A stretch of 64,000 nt of DNA from Mycobacterium sp. MFM001 (GTDB taxonomy: Bacteria > Actinomycetota > Actinomycetes > Mycobacteriales > Mycobacteriaceae). The translations under genes and the position numbers were made by a program. The notes beneath the pieces are model-generated. The model ran no database searches, was not told the origin of the DNA, and worked only from the letters and a program-made list of their open reading frames with translations. Shown here piece by piece: positions 1 to 8,167 of the stretch (position 1 is its first letter; each line of letters opens with the position of its first letter). Location: the NCBI RefSeq assembly GCF_003402475.1, contig NZ_BFAB01000003.1, forward strand, positions 124,001 to 188,000. Direction: 5' to 3'.

Positions 1-53
1 GTCGGTAGTATCAGCGCGCCACCCAGTCTAGCTGTTTTGTCTAATCTGGTCGA

Positions 54-1328
54 TTAGGACATATCGTCCACTAGGTCGGGGACAGGCTCCGCGTCCGTCA
101 GCCAGTGGCGCCCGACCCGGCGGGCGGTTTCCCACTTGGGGATGCTCACCGCATCATCCTGGCCGAGGTCTTCCGGCGTCGGGCCGATGCGTTCGGCCAG
201 TGGAGCCAGCGCGCCCAGATCGAAGTTGTACACCTCGGCTGCTGCCAGGCCCAGCATCTGACGGGTCTCCTCGATGGGCACGTCCCAGAAGGAGCGACGC
301 AGCCAGTCCCGGGTGTGCGGCCACGTCCCCTCCGGATGGGGAAAGTCGTTGCCCCACAACAAGTTCGATACACCGATCTCGTAACGCCGCGTCAGCTCCC
401 TGCGCTCGGTGGTGGTGGCCCCGATGAAACAGTTGCGGTCGAAGTACGCCGAGGGCGGCATCGTCAGATCGCCCTCCATCTGATGGCTCATCTTCTTGGC
501 CGAGTGCTCGCGCAGGTAGCGCGTGTCCATCAGCCAGAGAAGATCATTGGCCCAAAACGCACCGCACTCCGTGACGCCCCATCGCAGCCGAGGGAAGCGC
601 TCAAAGACGCCCGACCACAACGCGAACCACATCGGCCGGGCCCCCCACCAGCGCACCTCGGTGACATAGATGCCCAGGTGCCCGCCGTACTCCTCCTGCG
701 GGGCAGGACCGGAATGGGTATGCACCGGCATCTGCAGGTCCTGGCAAGCGGCCCAGACCTTGTCGTAGCGACGGTCGTGATAGGGCGGGTAGCCGACCCA
801 GCGCGCCGGGATCAGGATCCCGCCCCGCAGCCCGGACTCTGCGGCCCGGGTGATTTCGGCGACCGCCGCGTCGACGTCCGCCAGGATCGGCACCACCGCG
901 ACGCCGGCACGCCGCTCCGGATTGTGGCTGCACAGCTCGGCCAGCCAGCGGTTGTGGGCCCGCGCCCCCGCCATCGCACGGCCCGGGTCGAGGTCGCCCG
1001 ACTGGCCGAGCCCGGCGCCGAACGGCGCCCCGGCGACCCCGGTCACCGCGTCGGCGTCGGGAAAGATGACTTCGCCGACCACTCCGTCGCCGTCAAGTTC
1101 CTTGTCGCGCAGGCCGACATCCCATCCGCCGGCAATACCCTCGCCGTGCTCGGAGAACCACTGCTCGGCGAACTCCTCGTCGATGAACCCGCCGGCCCGC
1201 GCCGCCGCCTCCTTCTCGGCCAGGTAGGCCTCGAAGTCCTCCCGGTATTCCGGGTCGACGTACTCGCGGTACTGCTCGGTCGGCAGCTCGGCGTGACAGT
1301 CGGCGGAGATGATCAGGTAGTTGTCCAC
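54..1328 (-). CDS. Amidohydrolase family protein (metal-dependent TIM barrel)
   Basis: Predicted cytosolic hydrolase or decarboxylase of the amidohydrolase-2 (PF04909) type, about 424 residues. The N-terminal SADCHAE motif supplies the D-x-H metal site of this family, HTHSG lies mid-protein, and WGNDFPHPEGTW near residue 335 carries the C-terminal metal-binding Asp. I place the start at GTG 1328 because AAAGGA sits five bases upstream; an upstream in-frame ATG at 1352 would overlap the preceding gene. It is the last gene of a four-gene minus-strand operon and a close paralogue of its neighbour at 1342-2556, suggesting successive steps on related substrates. The substrate is unknown. Confidence 0.85.
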   Translation of the reverse strand: MDNYLIISADCHAELPTEQYREYVDPEYREDFEAYLAEKEAAARAGGFIDEEFAEQWFSEHGEGIAGGWDVGLRDKELDGDGVVGEVIFPDADAVTGVAGAPFGAGLGQSGDLDPGRAMAGARAHNRWLAELCSHNPERRAGVAVVPILADVDAAVAEITRAAESGLRGGILIPARWVGYPPYHDRRYDKVWAACQDLQMPVHTHSGPAPQEEYGGHLGIYVTEVRWWGARPMWFALWSGVFERFPRLRWGVTECGAFWANDLLWLMDTRYLREHSAKKMSHQMEGDLTMPPSAYFDRNCFIGATTTERRELTRRYEIGVSNLLWGNDFPHPEGTWPHTRDWLRRSFWDVPIEETRQMLGLAAAEVYNFDLGALAPLAERIGPTPEDLGQDDAVSIPKWETARRVGRHWLTDAEPVPDLVDDMS

Positions 1329-1341
1329 TTCGGTCCTTTCG

Positions 1342-2556
1342 CTACCAGGCACGGATGGGGTCGGGTTCGAAGACGGTGCTGCGCGCGTCGGCGGGCACGG
1401 CCGGCAGCGGCTCGGCGACCTCAGCTATGGTCGGGCCGATGCGCTCGACAAGCGGGGCAAGCGCCTCGAGGTCGAAGCCGTATACGGCCGCCGCATTCCC
1501 GCCGACCATGGCCGCCACCTCGTCGGTCGGGACGCAGGAGAAGGTGTGCCGCAACGCTTCTCGCGTGTAGGGCGCGGTGCCCTCGAAGTGTGGGTAGTCG
1601 CTTCCCCACAGGATCTTCTCGACGCCGATCCGGTGGCGCTCGGCACATTCGACGGGTCGCATGAAGCTGGCGCCGACGTAGCACTGGCGGGCCCAATACT
1701 CGCTGGGCTTAAGGGAAAGCGTGCCGGCGGTGGGCCCGGCGAAGCGGGCGATCGCCGAGCTCGCCCGCGCGTAACGCGCCGCCGCGACGTCGAGCGAGTC
1801 GAGGGTCGCCGGTATCCACCCCGCGCCCTGCTCGGTGAAGACCACGGTGAGGTCGGGATAACGATCCAGTGCGCCACTGAAGATCAAGTGCCACAACGCC
1901 CGATGGGCCCACCAGTGCGTCTCGTACACCCACACCGCGAACGAGCTGCCCCACCCGTCGGTGGGGCTCGGTCCGGCGCTGCCGCCGTGGTGGTTGACCA
2001 CCACGCCCTCTTTCTCGCACGCCGCCCACAGCGGCTCCCAGTGTTCGGCGTAGAGCGGGGGGATGCCGGTACCGGGGACGACGCCGGGCAGCAGGACACC
2101 GCCGCGCAGCCCCAGTTTCGCAATCTGCGCTATCTCGGCGACGGCCTCGTCGAGGTCTCCGAGCAGGATCTGGCCTACCCCGGCGCGCCGCTCGGGCGAG
2201 GCGGAGCAGAAGTCGGCCAGCCAGCGATTGTGCGCCCGCAGGCCGGCCCAGCGCAGTTCGAGCTCCCGGGCGGTCTCCGGTGGCGGCGCCGCCAGGCTGG
2301 CCTGAGGAAAGAACGGCGGCACCGTATTGGGGTAAATGACCTCCCCCGCAATGCCTTCGCGATCCAGGTCGGCGTTGCGCCGGTCGCTGTTCCAGTTGCG
2401 TTCGGCGTCGGGCTCGGTGAGGTCGCCGAACGGGTTGACGTATGTCTTTGCCCAGCCGTCGAATTCGTCCCGGTATTGCGGGTCGAGGTACTCGCGGTAG
2501 TCGAGCAGGTCCGCGCCCGCGTGGCAGTCGGCCGAAATGACTGTGTACCGCTCCAT
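1342..2556 (-). CDS. Amidohydrolase family protein, paralogue of the adjacent gene
   Basis: A 404-residue PF04909-type enzyme. Visible family motifs are SADCHAGAD at the N-terminus (D-x-H), VNHHGGSAGPS mid-protein and WGSDYPHFEGTAPYT near residue 320. It begins three bases after the stop of the decarboxylase-like gene and ends 13 bases before the next amidohydrolase, so it is probably co-transcribed and translationally coupled. Family members cleave C-N bonds or decarboxylate cyclic acids. Here an acetoacetate decarboxylase-like gene and an SDR share the operon, which points to degradation of a carbonyl or carboxylate compound. The exact reaction cannot be read from sequence. Confidence 0.85.
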   Translation of the reverse strand: MERYTVISADCHAGADLLDYREYLDPQYRDEFDGWAKTYVNPFGDLTEPDAERNWNSDRRNADLDREGIAGEVIYPNTVPPFFPQASLAAPPPETARELELRWAGLRAHNRWLADFCSASPERRAGVGQILLGDLDEAVAEIAQIAKLGLRGGVLLPGVVPGTGIPPLYAEHWEPLWAACEKEGVVVNHHGGSAGPSPTDGWGSSFAVWVYETHWWAHRALWHLIFSGALDRYPDLTVVFTEQGAGWIPATLDSLDVAAARYARASSAIARFAGPTAGTLSLKPSEYWARQCYVGASFMRPVECAERHRIGVEKILWGSDYPHFEGTAPYTREALRHTFSCVPTDEVAAMVGGNAAAVYGFDLEALAPLVERIGPTIAEVAEPLPAVPADARSTVFEPDPIRAW

Positions 2557-2559
2557 GGT

Positions 2560-3351
2560 CTACACCCGCGCCGGCTCGGGCCCGGGGGCGGCCAGCAGTG
2601 CCACGTCGTCGTAGCGCTGGTGAACGTACGGCAGCAGCCATTCCGGCGGCACTTGCGCTGCGATCCGCCCCACTTGGACAGTGCGCCTGCGACACCAGGT
2701 GATCGACGTGATCTGGCGAATCACGATGTCGGCCACCGGATCCAGCGGCGACTCTCCCAACTCGAGTGTGCCGTCGATGTTTTCCAGCAGCTCGTAGTGG
2801 CGGTGGTATTCGCCGTAGACCAGGTGGGGGTCGGTGATGCCGCTGCCGTCGGGGGCACGCAGGAACTTGAAGTAGAACTCGGTGTTCACCTGGTCGGGCG
2901 GTAGCTCCGCCGGGCCGGTGATCTGCCCGTTGAGTCTGATGAGCTGATAGTCCAGCCGGTCGACGGTGGCGCTCACGTGGTCTTTGTCGCGTTCCACCTC
3001 GATGTGGGCTAATTTCTTTGGCTCGCCGAATGTTTCGCGCCCGCCAGTGACCGACTGCTCGGTGGACTGCGGCATGAACAGCGGATAGTCGCCGTGGATT
3101 TCGCCGTGGCGGGCGGTCACCGAAAACACCGCCGACCCGAACGGCGGTCTGCCCTCGATCCGGACTCGCTGAAGCTGAACCCGCACCAAAGGCTCGGCCG
3201 CCGGCTCCAGTGGCTTGGGCAGTACGGCTGCGACGATCTCCGGATCGGTGAGGTACGTGACGGTCACCGCTTCGGTGGCGATGGGCGCCTTGGTGGCGTC
3301 GATTTCGTGATCAACCTGCGCCTCGGGTGCGCGGGGACCGTAGCGAATCAT
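2560..3351 (-). CDS. Acetoacetate decarboxylase family protein
   Basis: A 263-residue protein of the acetoacetate decarboxylase (ADC) family. The stretch FGEPKKLA around residue 115 matches the E-x-K-K segment in which the second Lys forms the Schiff base in true ADCs, so the catalytic residue appears present. ATG 3351 is the start: it overlaps the SDR stop as ATGA, a typical coupling arrangement. Many mycobacterial ADC-like proteins act on substrates other than acetoacetate, so decarboxylation of a beta-keto or related acid is a family inference. It belongs to the operon SDR, ADC-like, two amidohydrolases. Confidence 0.85.
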   Translation of the reverse strand: MIRYGPRAPEAQVDHEIDATKAPIATEAVTVTYLTDPEIVAAVLPKPLEPAAEPLVRVQLQRVRIEGRPPFGSAVFSVTARHGEIHGDYPLFMPQSTEQSVTGGRETFGEPKKLAHIEVERDKDHVSATVDRLDYQLIRLNGQITGPAELPPDQVNTEFYFKFLRAPDGSGITDPHLVYGEYHRHYELLENIDGTLELGESPLDPVADIVIRQITSITWCRRRTVQVGRIAAQVPPEWLLPYVHQRYDDVALLAAPGPEPARV

Positions 3352-4289
3352 GGTGCTGCTCCTTCGGTTTGCGCCTCGGCGCTCTGTCCGAGAACGTCGA
3401 CCAGGTAGTCGGGGTTGCTGCGGGCGAGGATCGATGCCGCCTTGCGGCTCACGACGTCGTCGGCCGGGGTAGGCGGCCCCATCATCCAGAAGCGGTTCGC
3501 CCGGATACCTTCCACCACTTGGTCGGCGACCGTCTCCAGCGGAGTGAATTCGACACGTGCGCCGGCGTTTTCGAAGCGTGCCACGACGTCTGCCAGCGTG
3601 TGTGCGGGTGTGCGACGTTCTTGGGTTGCGGCGTAGCGTTCCGGTCGGTATCGCCACGACTCCCAGATGCCGGTGTTCAGAAAGCCGCTGGGAAAAAGGA
3701 CGTGCGCTTCGACCCCCGTTCCCGTCATCTGCAGGTGGCTGTAGAGGCTTTCGGTCAGGCAGAGCACCGCGGCCTTGGTCATCGGGTAGACCGCCGTGGC
3801 CGGTCCGCCCATGGCTCCCTTGGCAATTGGCGCGAATCCGCCGTTGCCCGAGCAGGTGTTGACGACGTGTCCCTCGCCCTGCTCGAGCAGGATCGGCACG
3901 AAAGCCTTGATGCCATGGATGACGCCCAGCACGTTGACGTCGATCCCCCAGCGCCAATCGGCGAGGTCGTGTTCCCACATGTAACCCTCGGAGACCGCGC
4001 CGGTGCCGGCGTTGTTACAGACCACGTGCACGGCGCCGAAGCGATCGAGCGTCTCCTTGGCGAGCGACTTGACCGAGGAATAGTCGGTGACGTCGGTAAC
4101 GACTCCGACCGCCTCGATGCCCTCGTCGGCGAGTGCCCGGGTTGCCTCGTCAAGCGGTTCTTTGAGGACATCGGCGAGCACAACCTTCATGCCCTCCTGG
4201 CCGAAACGGCGCCCCATGGCCCGGCCGATGCCACCGGCGCCACCGGTCACGACCGCCACTCTGTCCTGAAGGTCAGTCATTGTGGTCAT
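3348..4289 (-). CDS. Short-chain dehydrogenase/reductase
   Basis: Classical SDR of about 313 residues, NAD(P)-dependent and cytosolic. The cofactor motif TGGAGGIG lies near the N-terminus, CNNAGTG follows near residue 90, and the catalytic triad is visible as Ser in NTCSGNGG and Y-x3-K in YPMTKAA. First gene of the minus-strand operon and divergent from the IclR gene. Three starts are possible: GTG 4295, ATG 4289 and ATG 4280. None has a clear Shine-Dalgarno sequence, so a leaderless transcript is likely; I give 4289. The short divergent region holds a palindrome that could be the IclR operator. Confidence 0.88.
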   Translation of the reverse strand: MTTMTDLQDRVAVVTGGAGGIGRAMGRRFGQEGMKVVLADVLKEPLDEATRALADEGIEAVGVVTDVTDYSSVKSLAKETLDRFGAVHVVCNNAGTGAVSEGYMWEHDLADWRWGIDVNVLGVIHGIKAFVPILLEQGEGHVVNTCSGNGGFAPIAKGAMGGPATAVYPMTKAAVLCLTESLYSHLQMTGTGVEAHVLFPSGFLNTGIWESWRYRPERYAATQERRTPAHTLADVVARFENAGARVEFTPLETVADQVVEGIRANRFWMMGPPTPADDVVSRKAASILARSNPDYLVDVLGQSAEAQTEGAAP

Positions 4290-4321
4290 CGTCACATGGT
4301 CGCGGATATCACCGCAAGCAG

Positions 4322-4338
4322 TCGCATTATGCGACCAT
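4322..4338. promoter_or_regulatory. Candidate IclR operator between divergent genes
   Basis: TCGCAT-T-ATGCGA (4322-4334) is a perfect inverted repeat with one central base. It lies 12 bases before the IclR start (4346) and about 33 bases before the SDR start. A wider pair, ATGGTCGC at 4296-4303 and GCGACCAT at 4331-4338, brackets the gap between the two genes. IclR regulators usually bind such palindromes at divergent promoters, so this fits autoregulation together with control of the SDR operon. Confidence 0.55.
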
Positions 4339-4345
4339 TGCTCCT

Positions 4346-5224
4346 ATGGCGCCGCGTCCCTCCCCTCAAACCGAGCGAGTAGTGAAGCTGCTCGAGCATT
4401 TGGCGGGTGAGGGAAGCCGGGGCATGACATTGGCGGACGTATCGCGCCACTTGAGCGTCCACAAGGCCAGCTGCCACTCGATGCTGTCCGAACTGCTTCA
4501 GGCCGGCTGGCTGCTGCGCGACCCGGTTCGCAAGACCTACCACCTCGGTCCCGCGCTGGTACGGCTCGGCCGAGAGGCCGAAAGCCACTATCCGGCCCTG
4601 GTTTTGGCCCGCTCTGCGATGGCGGAGCTTTCGGCCGCGACAGGCGCGCACTGTATCGCGTTCTCGGTCAGCGACGACCACTCCACCGTCGTCGATCAAG
4701 TCCGAAGCCCTCACGGCGGCGGTCACCCGATGCCCATCGGTACCCAGTTCCCGCACCGCCCGCCCTATGGGGCGTCGATCGTTGCCTGGGCCGGTCCGGA
4801 TGCTCAGGAGCGCTGGCTGGCTGCATTGCCCGAGGACGTCCGCGATCGCTATCGCCAGGCACTGGCCGCCGCCAGCCAACGCGGCTATGCCGTTGGGCTG
4901 CATATCCTTCCGGACCTGCGCCTGCGGGAGCTAGCTCAGATCGTGCGTAGCGCCGAAGTACGTTCCACTCGGCTGAGCCAGCTGGCGCAGGCGTTGACCG
5001 ACGAACTCATCCATCAAGAGGAGTGGTTTCCGGTCAGCCTGGACCCGAACCGCACCTACGAGGTGAGCCACATCGACTCGCCGATCCTCGAGCAGGGGTC
5101 ACGCATCGCCCTGATGCTAAGCCTGGTCCCCAGCGCCGAGCCGATGAGCGGTGCGGCAGTCACCCGCTTGGGGGTGCAGCTCTGTTCTGCGACGCGCCGA
5201 CTAAGTGCTGCCTTGACCGGATAA
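4346..5224 (+). CDS. IclR-family transcriptional regulator
   Basis: A 292-residue DNA-binding regulator. An N-terminal winged helix-turn-helix (about residues 5-65, including MTLADVSRHLSVHKASCHSML) is followed by a GAF-like effector domain. The start at ATG 4346 gives the expected family length; the reading frame stays open upstream to 4280 but would run into the divergent operon. Its position, divergent from the SDR/ADC/amidohydrolase operon, implies that it controls that operon in response to a pathway metabolite. The effector is not evident. Confidence 0.88.
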   Translation: MAPRPSPQTERVVKLLEHLAGEGSRGMTLADVSRHLSVHKASCHSMLSELLQAGWLLRDPVRKTYHLGPALVRLGREAESHYPALVLARSAMAELSAATGAHCIAFSVSDDHSTVVDQVRSPHGGGHPMPIGTQFPHRPPYGASIVAWAGPDAQERWLAALPEDVRDRYRQALAAASQRGYAVGLHILPDLRLRELAQIVRSAEVRSTRLSQLAQALTDELIHQEEWFPVSLDPNRTYEVSHIDSPILEQGSRIALMLSLVPSAEPMSGAAVTRLGVQLCSATRRLSAALTG

Positions 5225-5234
5225 TTTGAGAGCT

Positions 5235-5999
5235 TTATGCGAGCATCGGGTCGATCGCTGATCGGGGCACAAGCACCTGCGGCGCCCCGGCTGAGTCGGG
5301 CAGCAGCGCACCCTGGTCGAAGAAGAAGATCACCCCGTCGTTGACCACCGCGAAATTCTGGTAGTTGTCCGGGTTGTACAGCGCGCCGGGTGCGATCGGC
5401 AGGGCCGGAGGCGGCGCCGTCGTGGCCGCTGCCGGCTGTCCCGGCTGCGCCGGCGGCGGTGGCGGTGCCTGCTGTTTCTGCAGTTCAGCCTGGACGATCG
5501 GCCCGACGGTCTTGAGCGGATCGTCGACCCGCCACAACGGCGTGTGTTCTTTGTCGTCCGAAGCGGCCGTGTAGGTGATCTCCTTGCGATAGGTCTGGTC
5601 CCAGTTGAACGCCTTCCACGTCGTCTTCGGGCTGCCGACGTTTTGGTACACCTTGAACACGACGGCCTGCGTGCCGCGCGGCGGAATCGCCGAGTTGTAT
5701 TCCGTCGGCTTGATCTTCAGCTCATACGGTGTATCGCGGGGCGCGCCCGACTTGGCCGTGTTGAGGAATCCGTCGCGGGTCTGGGAGATGTATTCGGCGA
5801 CCGACTTCTGGTCCGGGTAGTCCAGCGGGATGCTGATGTCGACGTTGTACCCGGCGTCGGACTGCTGGATCTCACACGTGCGGCCGGTATTGGCGCCCTT
5901 GAGTTCGGCGCAGTAGTCCTTCGGGGCAGCTGCGGCAATGCCGGACGAGCCGAAGATGGCGGCGGCAGTGACGAGCACGGCCATGCTGACGAAGCGCAT
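5235..5999 (-). CDS. mpt64: MPT64/MPB64-like secreted immunogenic protein
   Basis: Secreted protein of 254 residues closely resembling M. tuberculosis MPT64 (Rv1980c) along its length, for example CAELKG near the mature N-terminus, IPPRGTQAVV mid-protein, and NYQNFAV...NDGVIFFF...VLVPRSAID at the C-terminus. ATG 5999 begins a Sec signal peptide (hydrophobic VSMAVLVTAAAIFG, likely cleavage after AAAA before PKDYC). It differs from the MPT64 I know by a Pro/Ala-rich insert, about residues 168-195 (PPPPPAQPGQPAAATTAPPPA region shown only in part here). The biochemical role of MPT64 is not settled; export into the medium and antigenicity are the established traits. It stands alone and is convergent with the IclR gene. 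Confidence 0.88.
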   Translation of the reverse strand: MRFVSMAVLVTAAAIFGSSGIAAAAPKDYCAELKGANTGRTCEIQQSDAGYNVDISIPLDYPDQKSVAEYISQTRDGFLNTAKSGAPRDTPYELKIKPTEYNSAIPPRGTQAVVFKVYQNVGSPKTTWKAFNWDQTYRKEITYTAASDDKEHTPLWRVDDPLKTVGPIVQAELQKQQAPPPPPAQPGQPAAATTAPPPALPIAPGALYNPDNYQNFAVVNDGVIFFFDQGALLPDSAGAPQVLVPRSAIDPMLA

Positions 6000-6127
6000 A
6001 AGTCGAATCCCTCCAAGCAAACGCAACACCGCGCCGCGGACGAGAGACGGGCGGAGTTACCGCTGCATACCGTAGTCGAAACCCCAGCTTCGGGTGACAT
6101 GGCGCATTCCCGACTGGAACAGAACAT

Positions 6128-6143
6128 TACATCACTAGATGTA
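6128..6143. promoter_or_regulatory. Candidate vapBC autoregulatory operator
   Basis: TACATC-ACTA-GATGTA, a perfect 6-bp inverted repeat with a four-base spacer, ends ten bases before the GTG of the antitoxin gene. Ribbon-helix-helix antitoxins bind such palindromes to repress their own operon. Confidence 0.55.
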
Positions 6144-6153
6144 GGATGATGTC

Positions 6154-6411
6154 GTGCGCACGCAAATCACCCTTACGGACGAGGAGATCGAGCTTCTCGA
6201 TCGCGCCGCCAAAGCAAGCGGTGCGTCGCGCTCCGAACTCATTCGTCGGGCAATTCGCGCCACGTACAGCAGTGGAAGCAAAGAAGACCGGACGGCCGCG
6301 CTGAAGCGAAGTGCCGGCAGCTGGCGTAGACGCGACTTCACCGGCGCCGAGTACGTCGACGCGGTTCGCGGCGACCTCAACGAACGCCTCAGCCGGCTCG
6401 GTCTGGCGTGA
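6154..6411 (+). CDS. vapB: VapB-type ribbon-helix-helix antitoxin
   Basis: An 85-residue antitoxin. The N-terminus ([19 protein letters not shown], then [14 protein letters not shown]) is a ribbon-helix-helix DNA-binding fold of the CopG/MetJ type, and the C-terminal third would wrap the toxin. It starts at GTG 6154 just after a palindrome and overlaps the PIN-domain gene by four bases (GTGA), the standard vapBC arrangement. It should neutralise the downstream toxin and, with it, repress the operon. Confidence 0.85.
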   Translation: MRTQITLTDEEIELLDRAAKASGASRSELIRRAIRATYSSGSKEDRTAALKRSAGSWRRRDFTGAEYVDAVRGDLNERLSRLGLA

Positions 6412-6785
6412 AGCTGCTCGACACCACGATCGCTGTCGACCACTTGCGCGGCGAGCCGGCCGCTGTCGAGTTACTCGCGACGGTCCTCGAGAGCGGCGAA
6501 GTCTTAGTGGCAAGCGAATTGGTCCGATTCGAGCTCCTTGCAGGCGCACGTGACAACGAACTCGATGCGCTCGAGGAGTTCTGCTCCGCCCTGCGTTGGG
6601 CCGCGGTAACCGAGGAAATCGCCCGCGTTGCCGGGCAGCTGGCCCGTCGCTACCGGAGAAGCCACAGCGGTATCGGTGCTGTCGATTACTTGATCGCTGC
6701 CACCGCAATCGTCATCGACGCCGAACTGGTCACGACGAACGTGCGCCATTTTCCGATGTTCACCACGTTGGAGCCGCCGTACTGA
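6408..6785 (+). CDS. vapC: VapC PIN-domain ribonuclease toxin
   Basis: A 125-residue PIN-domain endoribonuclease. The acidic Mg-binding residues are visible: D5 in KLLDTT, E42 in VRFELL, D93 in GAVDYLIAA, and N111 at the usual fourth position. VapC toxins in mycobacteria cleave tRNAs or rRNA when the antitoxin is degraded. Translation starts at GTG 6408, overlapping the vapB stop, so synthesis is coupled. The target RNA cannot be inferred. Confidence 0.87.
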   Translation: MKLLDTTIAVDHLRGEPAAVELLATVLESGEVLVASELVRFELLAGARDNELDALEEFCSALRWAAVTEEIARVAGQLARRYRRSHSGIGAVDYLIAATAIVIDAELVTTNVRHFPMFTTLEPPY

Positions 6786-6849
6786 CCTCGTCCGCGCACT
6801 AGTGCGGCGAATACGTTTCAGCGCGCGGCCTTCGGTGAAACCTAGCCAG

Positions 6850-7266
6850 ATGGACACCAGCGCTTTCATCGAACGGCTCAACGAGGATCTGGCCACCGAG
6901 TATCAGTCGATCGTGCAGTACACCCAGCACATCGCAACGATCAAAGGACCCGAATACCACTCGATCACCGAGGAACTGGATAGGCACGTGGCCCAGGAGC
7001 TACAGCACGCCAAGATCCTTGCTCAGCAGATCGATTTCCTCGGCGGTACGCCGACCGTGAAAGTGCCCGACGTGCCCGACGTGACCGACGGCGCGTCGGC
7101 GTTGAAGGCCGATGTGGAACTGGAACGTCGTCAGCTCGACCGTTACCGCCAGCGCGTGATGGAGGCGACCGACTTGGGATTGCCGGATGTGGCTGAGGCA
7201 CTACGGCCCTTGTTGCAGCAAACGCAGGACCATGTGCGGGAACTGGAAGACGCACTCGGCAGCTGA
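6850..7266 (+). CDS. Ferritin-like/bacterioferritin-type four-helix protein
   Basis: A 138-residue helical protein resembling ferritin-like or bacterioferritin-type diiron proteins. Helix 1 has ATEYQSIVQY and helix 2 has AQELQHAKIL, giving an E and an E-x-x-H pair. The second half is ELERRQLDRY and LQQTQDHVREL, where the family's second E-x-x-H appears as T-x-x-H, so one metal ligand may be missing. It is shorter than bacterioferritin (about 160 residues). ATG 6850 gives the natural N-terminus MDTSAF; an in-frame ATG at 6802 is less likely. A role in iron handling or stress is a family inference only. Confidence 0.7.
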   Translation: MDTSAFIERLNEDLATEYQSIVQYTQHIATIKGPEYHSITEELDRHVAQELQHAKILAQQIDFLGGTPTVKVPDVPDVTDGASALKADVELERRQLDRYRQRVMEATDLGLPDVAEALRPLLQQTQDHVRELEDALGS

Positions 7267-7289
7267 ATTGTCTTCGAGCCCATCGACTT

Positions 7290-7544
7290 ATGCCTGACGA
7301 ATTCGGCGACGACCGCATCGACGAGGTCACACCTGGCGACATGATCGCCCTCGACCGTGGTTCTGGCGAACGACTCTACAAAGTGGTGTTCAAGGACTCG
7401 GGCGACGACGGCTACGTCGTCACACTCGAGGACGACGGCGGGGAAACCTTCCAGGTCGAACTAGCGGCGGGCACCTTGGTACGGCGGTCTCTGGAATCGA
7501 AGTGGGAATCACCGCAAAGTCCTACACCGCACGCCGAAGGCTAG
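7290..7544 (+). CDS. Small acidic hypothetical protein
   Basis: An 84-residue protein I do not recognise. The first half has alternating hydrophobic and charged residues (TPGDMIALDRG, LYKVVFKDSG, YVVTLEDDGG, FQVELAAGTL), suggesting a small beta-barrel; the C-terminus is Ser/Pro-rich. It begins 23 bases after the ferritin-like gene and may be co-transcribed. Its stop codon overlaps that of the convergent TetR gene (TAG over CTA, 7541-7544). Confidence 0.6.
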   Translation: MPDEFGDDRIDEVTPGDMIALDRGSGERLYKVVFKDSGDDGYVVTLEDDGGETFQVELAAGTLVRRSLESKWESPQSPTPHAEG

Positions 7545-8167
7545 CCTCCGTGGATCGACAGCGACGCCATGCGTGGGTAGAGGATTGCTGGACCGAGCCA
7601 TCGCGCAACAAAACGGCGTAGTGCGACTCCGTCGCGCTGCTGCGGACCGGGATCGGTGAGGAGCGATTGCACGGTGCGCAGCGTCATTTCGGCAAGGTCA
7701 CGCAGCGCGGCGGCGTCGAAGCCATGAAGCTTCCAATCGACGTCGAGACGGTGAAAGACCGACATGCAGAATGCGATCGCCGTGTCGGAGGTCAGCGAGG
7801 TGACTGCTTCGCCCTCATCTCGCCGGGTCAGTAGCGTCTCCAGCTGCGGATCGCCGGAGAGGTTCTCGACCCCGAACGCAACGCATTCGACCAGCGCAGT
7901 GACCGGATCGCTAAGCCCACTGGCGTGGTCTGCGACCTGGTCGATGAATCCGTTGACGGCGCGCATTGAGCTGGCGATGAGCAGCGCGTCAGCATTGGGA
8001 AAGTAGCGGTACACCGTCTGGCGAGTGACACCGAGCCTGCGGGCGACGTCGGCAAGGCGTATCGCCGATCCGTGCTCAGCGACCTCTTCGTCTACCGCAG
8101 TCAGAATTCGCGAAATCGCTTCCTCGTCCGATGAGGGTGTCACACCTGCCCAGCCACGACTACGCAT
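7541..8167 (-). CDS. TetR-family transcriptional regulator
   Basis: A 208-residue regulator. The N-terminal helix-turn-helix (about residues 30-60) includes IRLADVARRLGVTRQTVYRYFPN, shown here only as the family-defining core VTRQTVYRYF. It is followed by an all-helical ligand domain. The start ATG lies inside the P450 coding region and the two genes overlap by eight bases, so both are on one transcript. It most likely represses the P450 gene, with the P450 substrate or product as ligand. Confidence 0.85.
   Translation of the reverse strand: MRSRGWAGVTPSSDEEAISRILTAVDEEVAEHGSAIRLADVARRLGVTRQTVYRYFPNADALLIASSMRAVNGFIDQVADHASGLSDPVTALVECVAFGVENLSGDPQLETLLTRRDEGEAVTSLTSDTAIAFCMSVFHRLDVDWKLHGFDAAALRDLAEMTLRTVQSLLTDPGPQQRDGVALRRFVARWLGPAILYPRMASLSIHGG

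Noticed and set aside
41..57. Hairpin CTAATC-TGGTC-GATTAG as a terminator
   Set aside because: It overlaps the stop codon of the first amidohydrolase, is only six bases long and has no T-run on that strand. Too weak to call.
105..2904. Long plus-strand open frames over the amidohydrolase genes
   Set aside because: They are Arg/Gly/Pro-rich antisense frames typical of GC-rich DNA, with no motif. The minus-strand genes carry metal-binding motifs.
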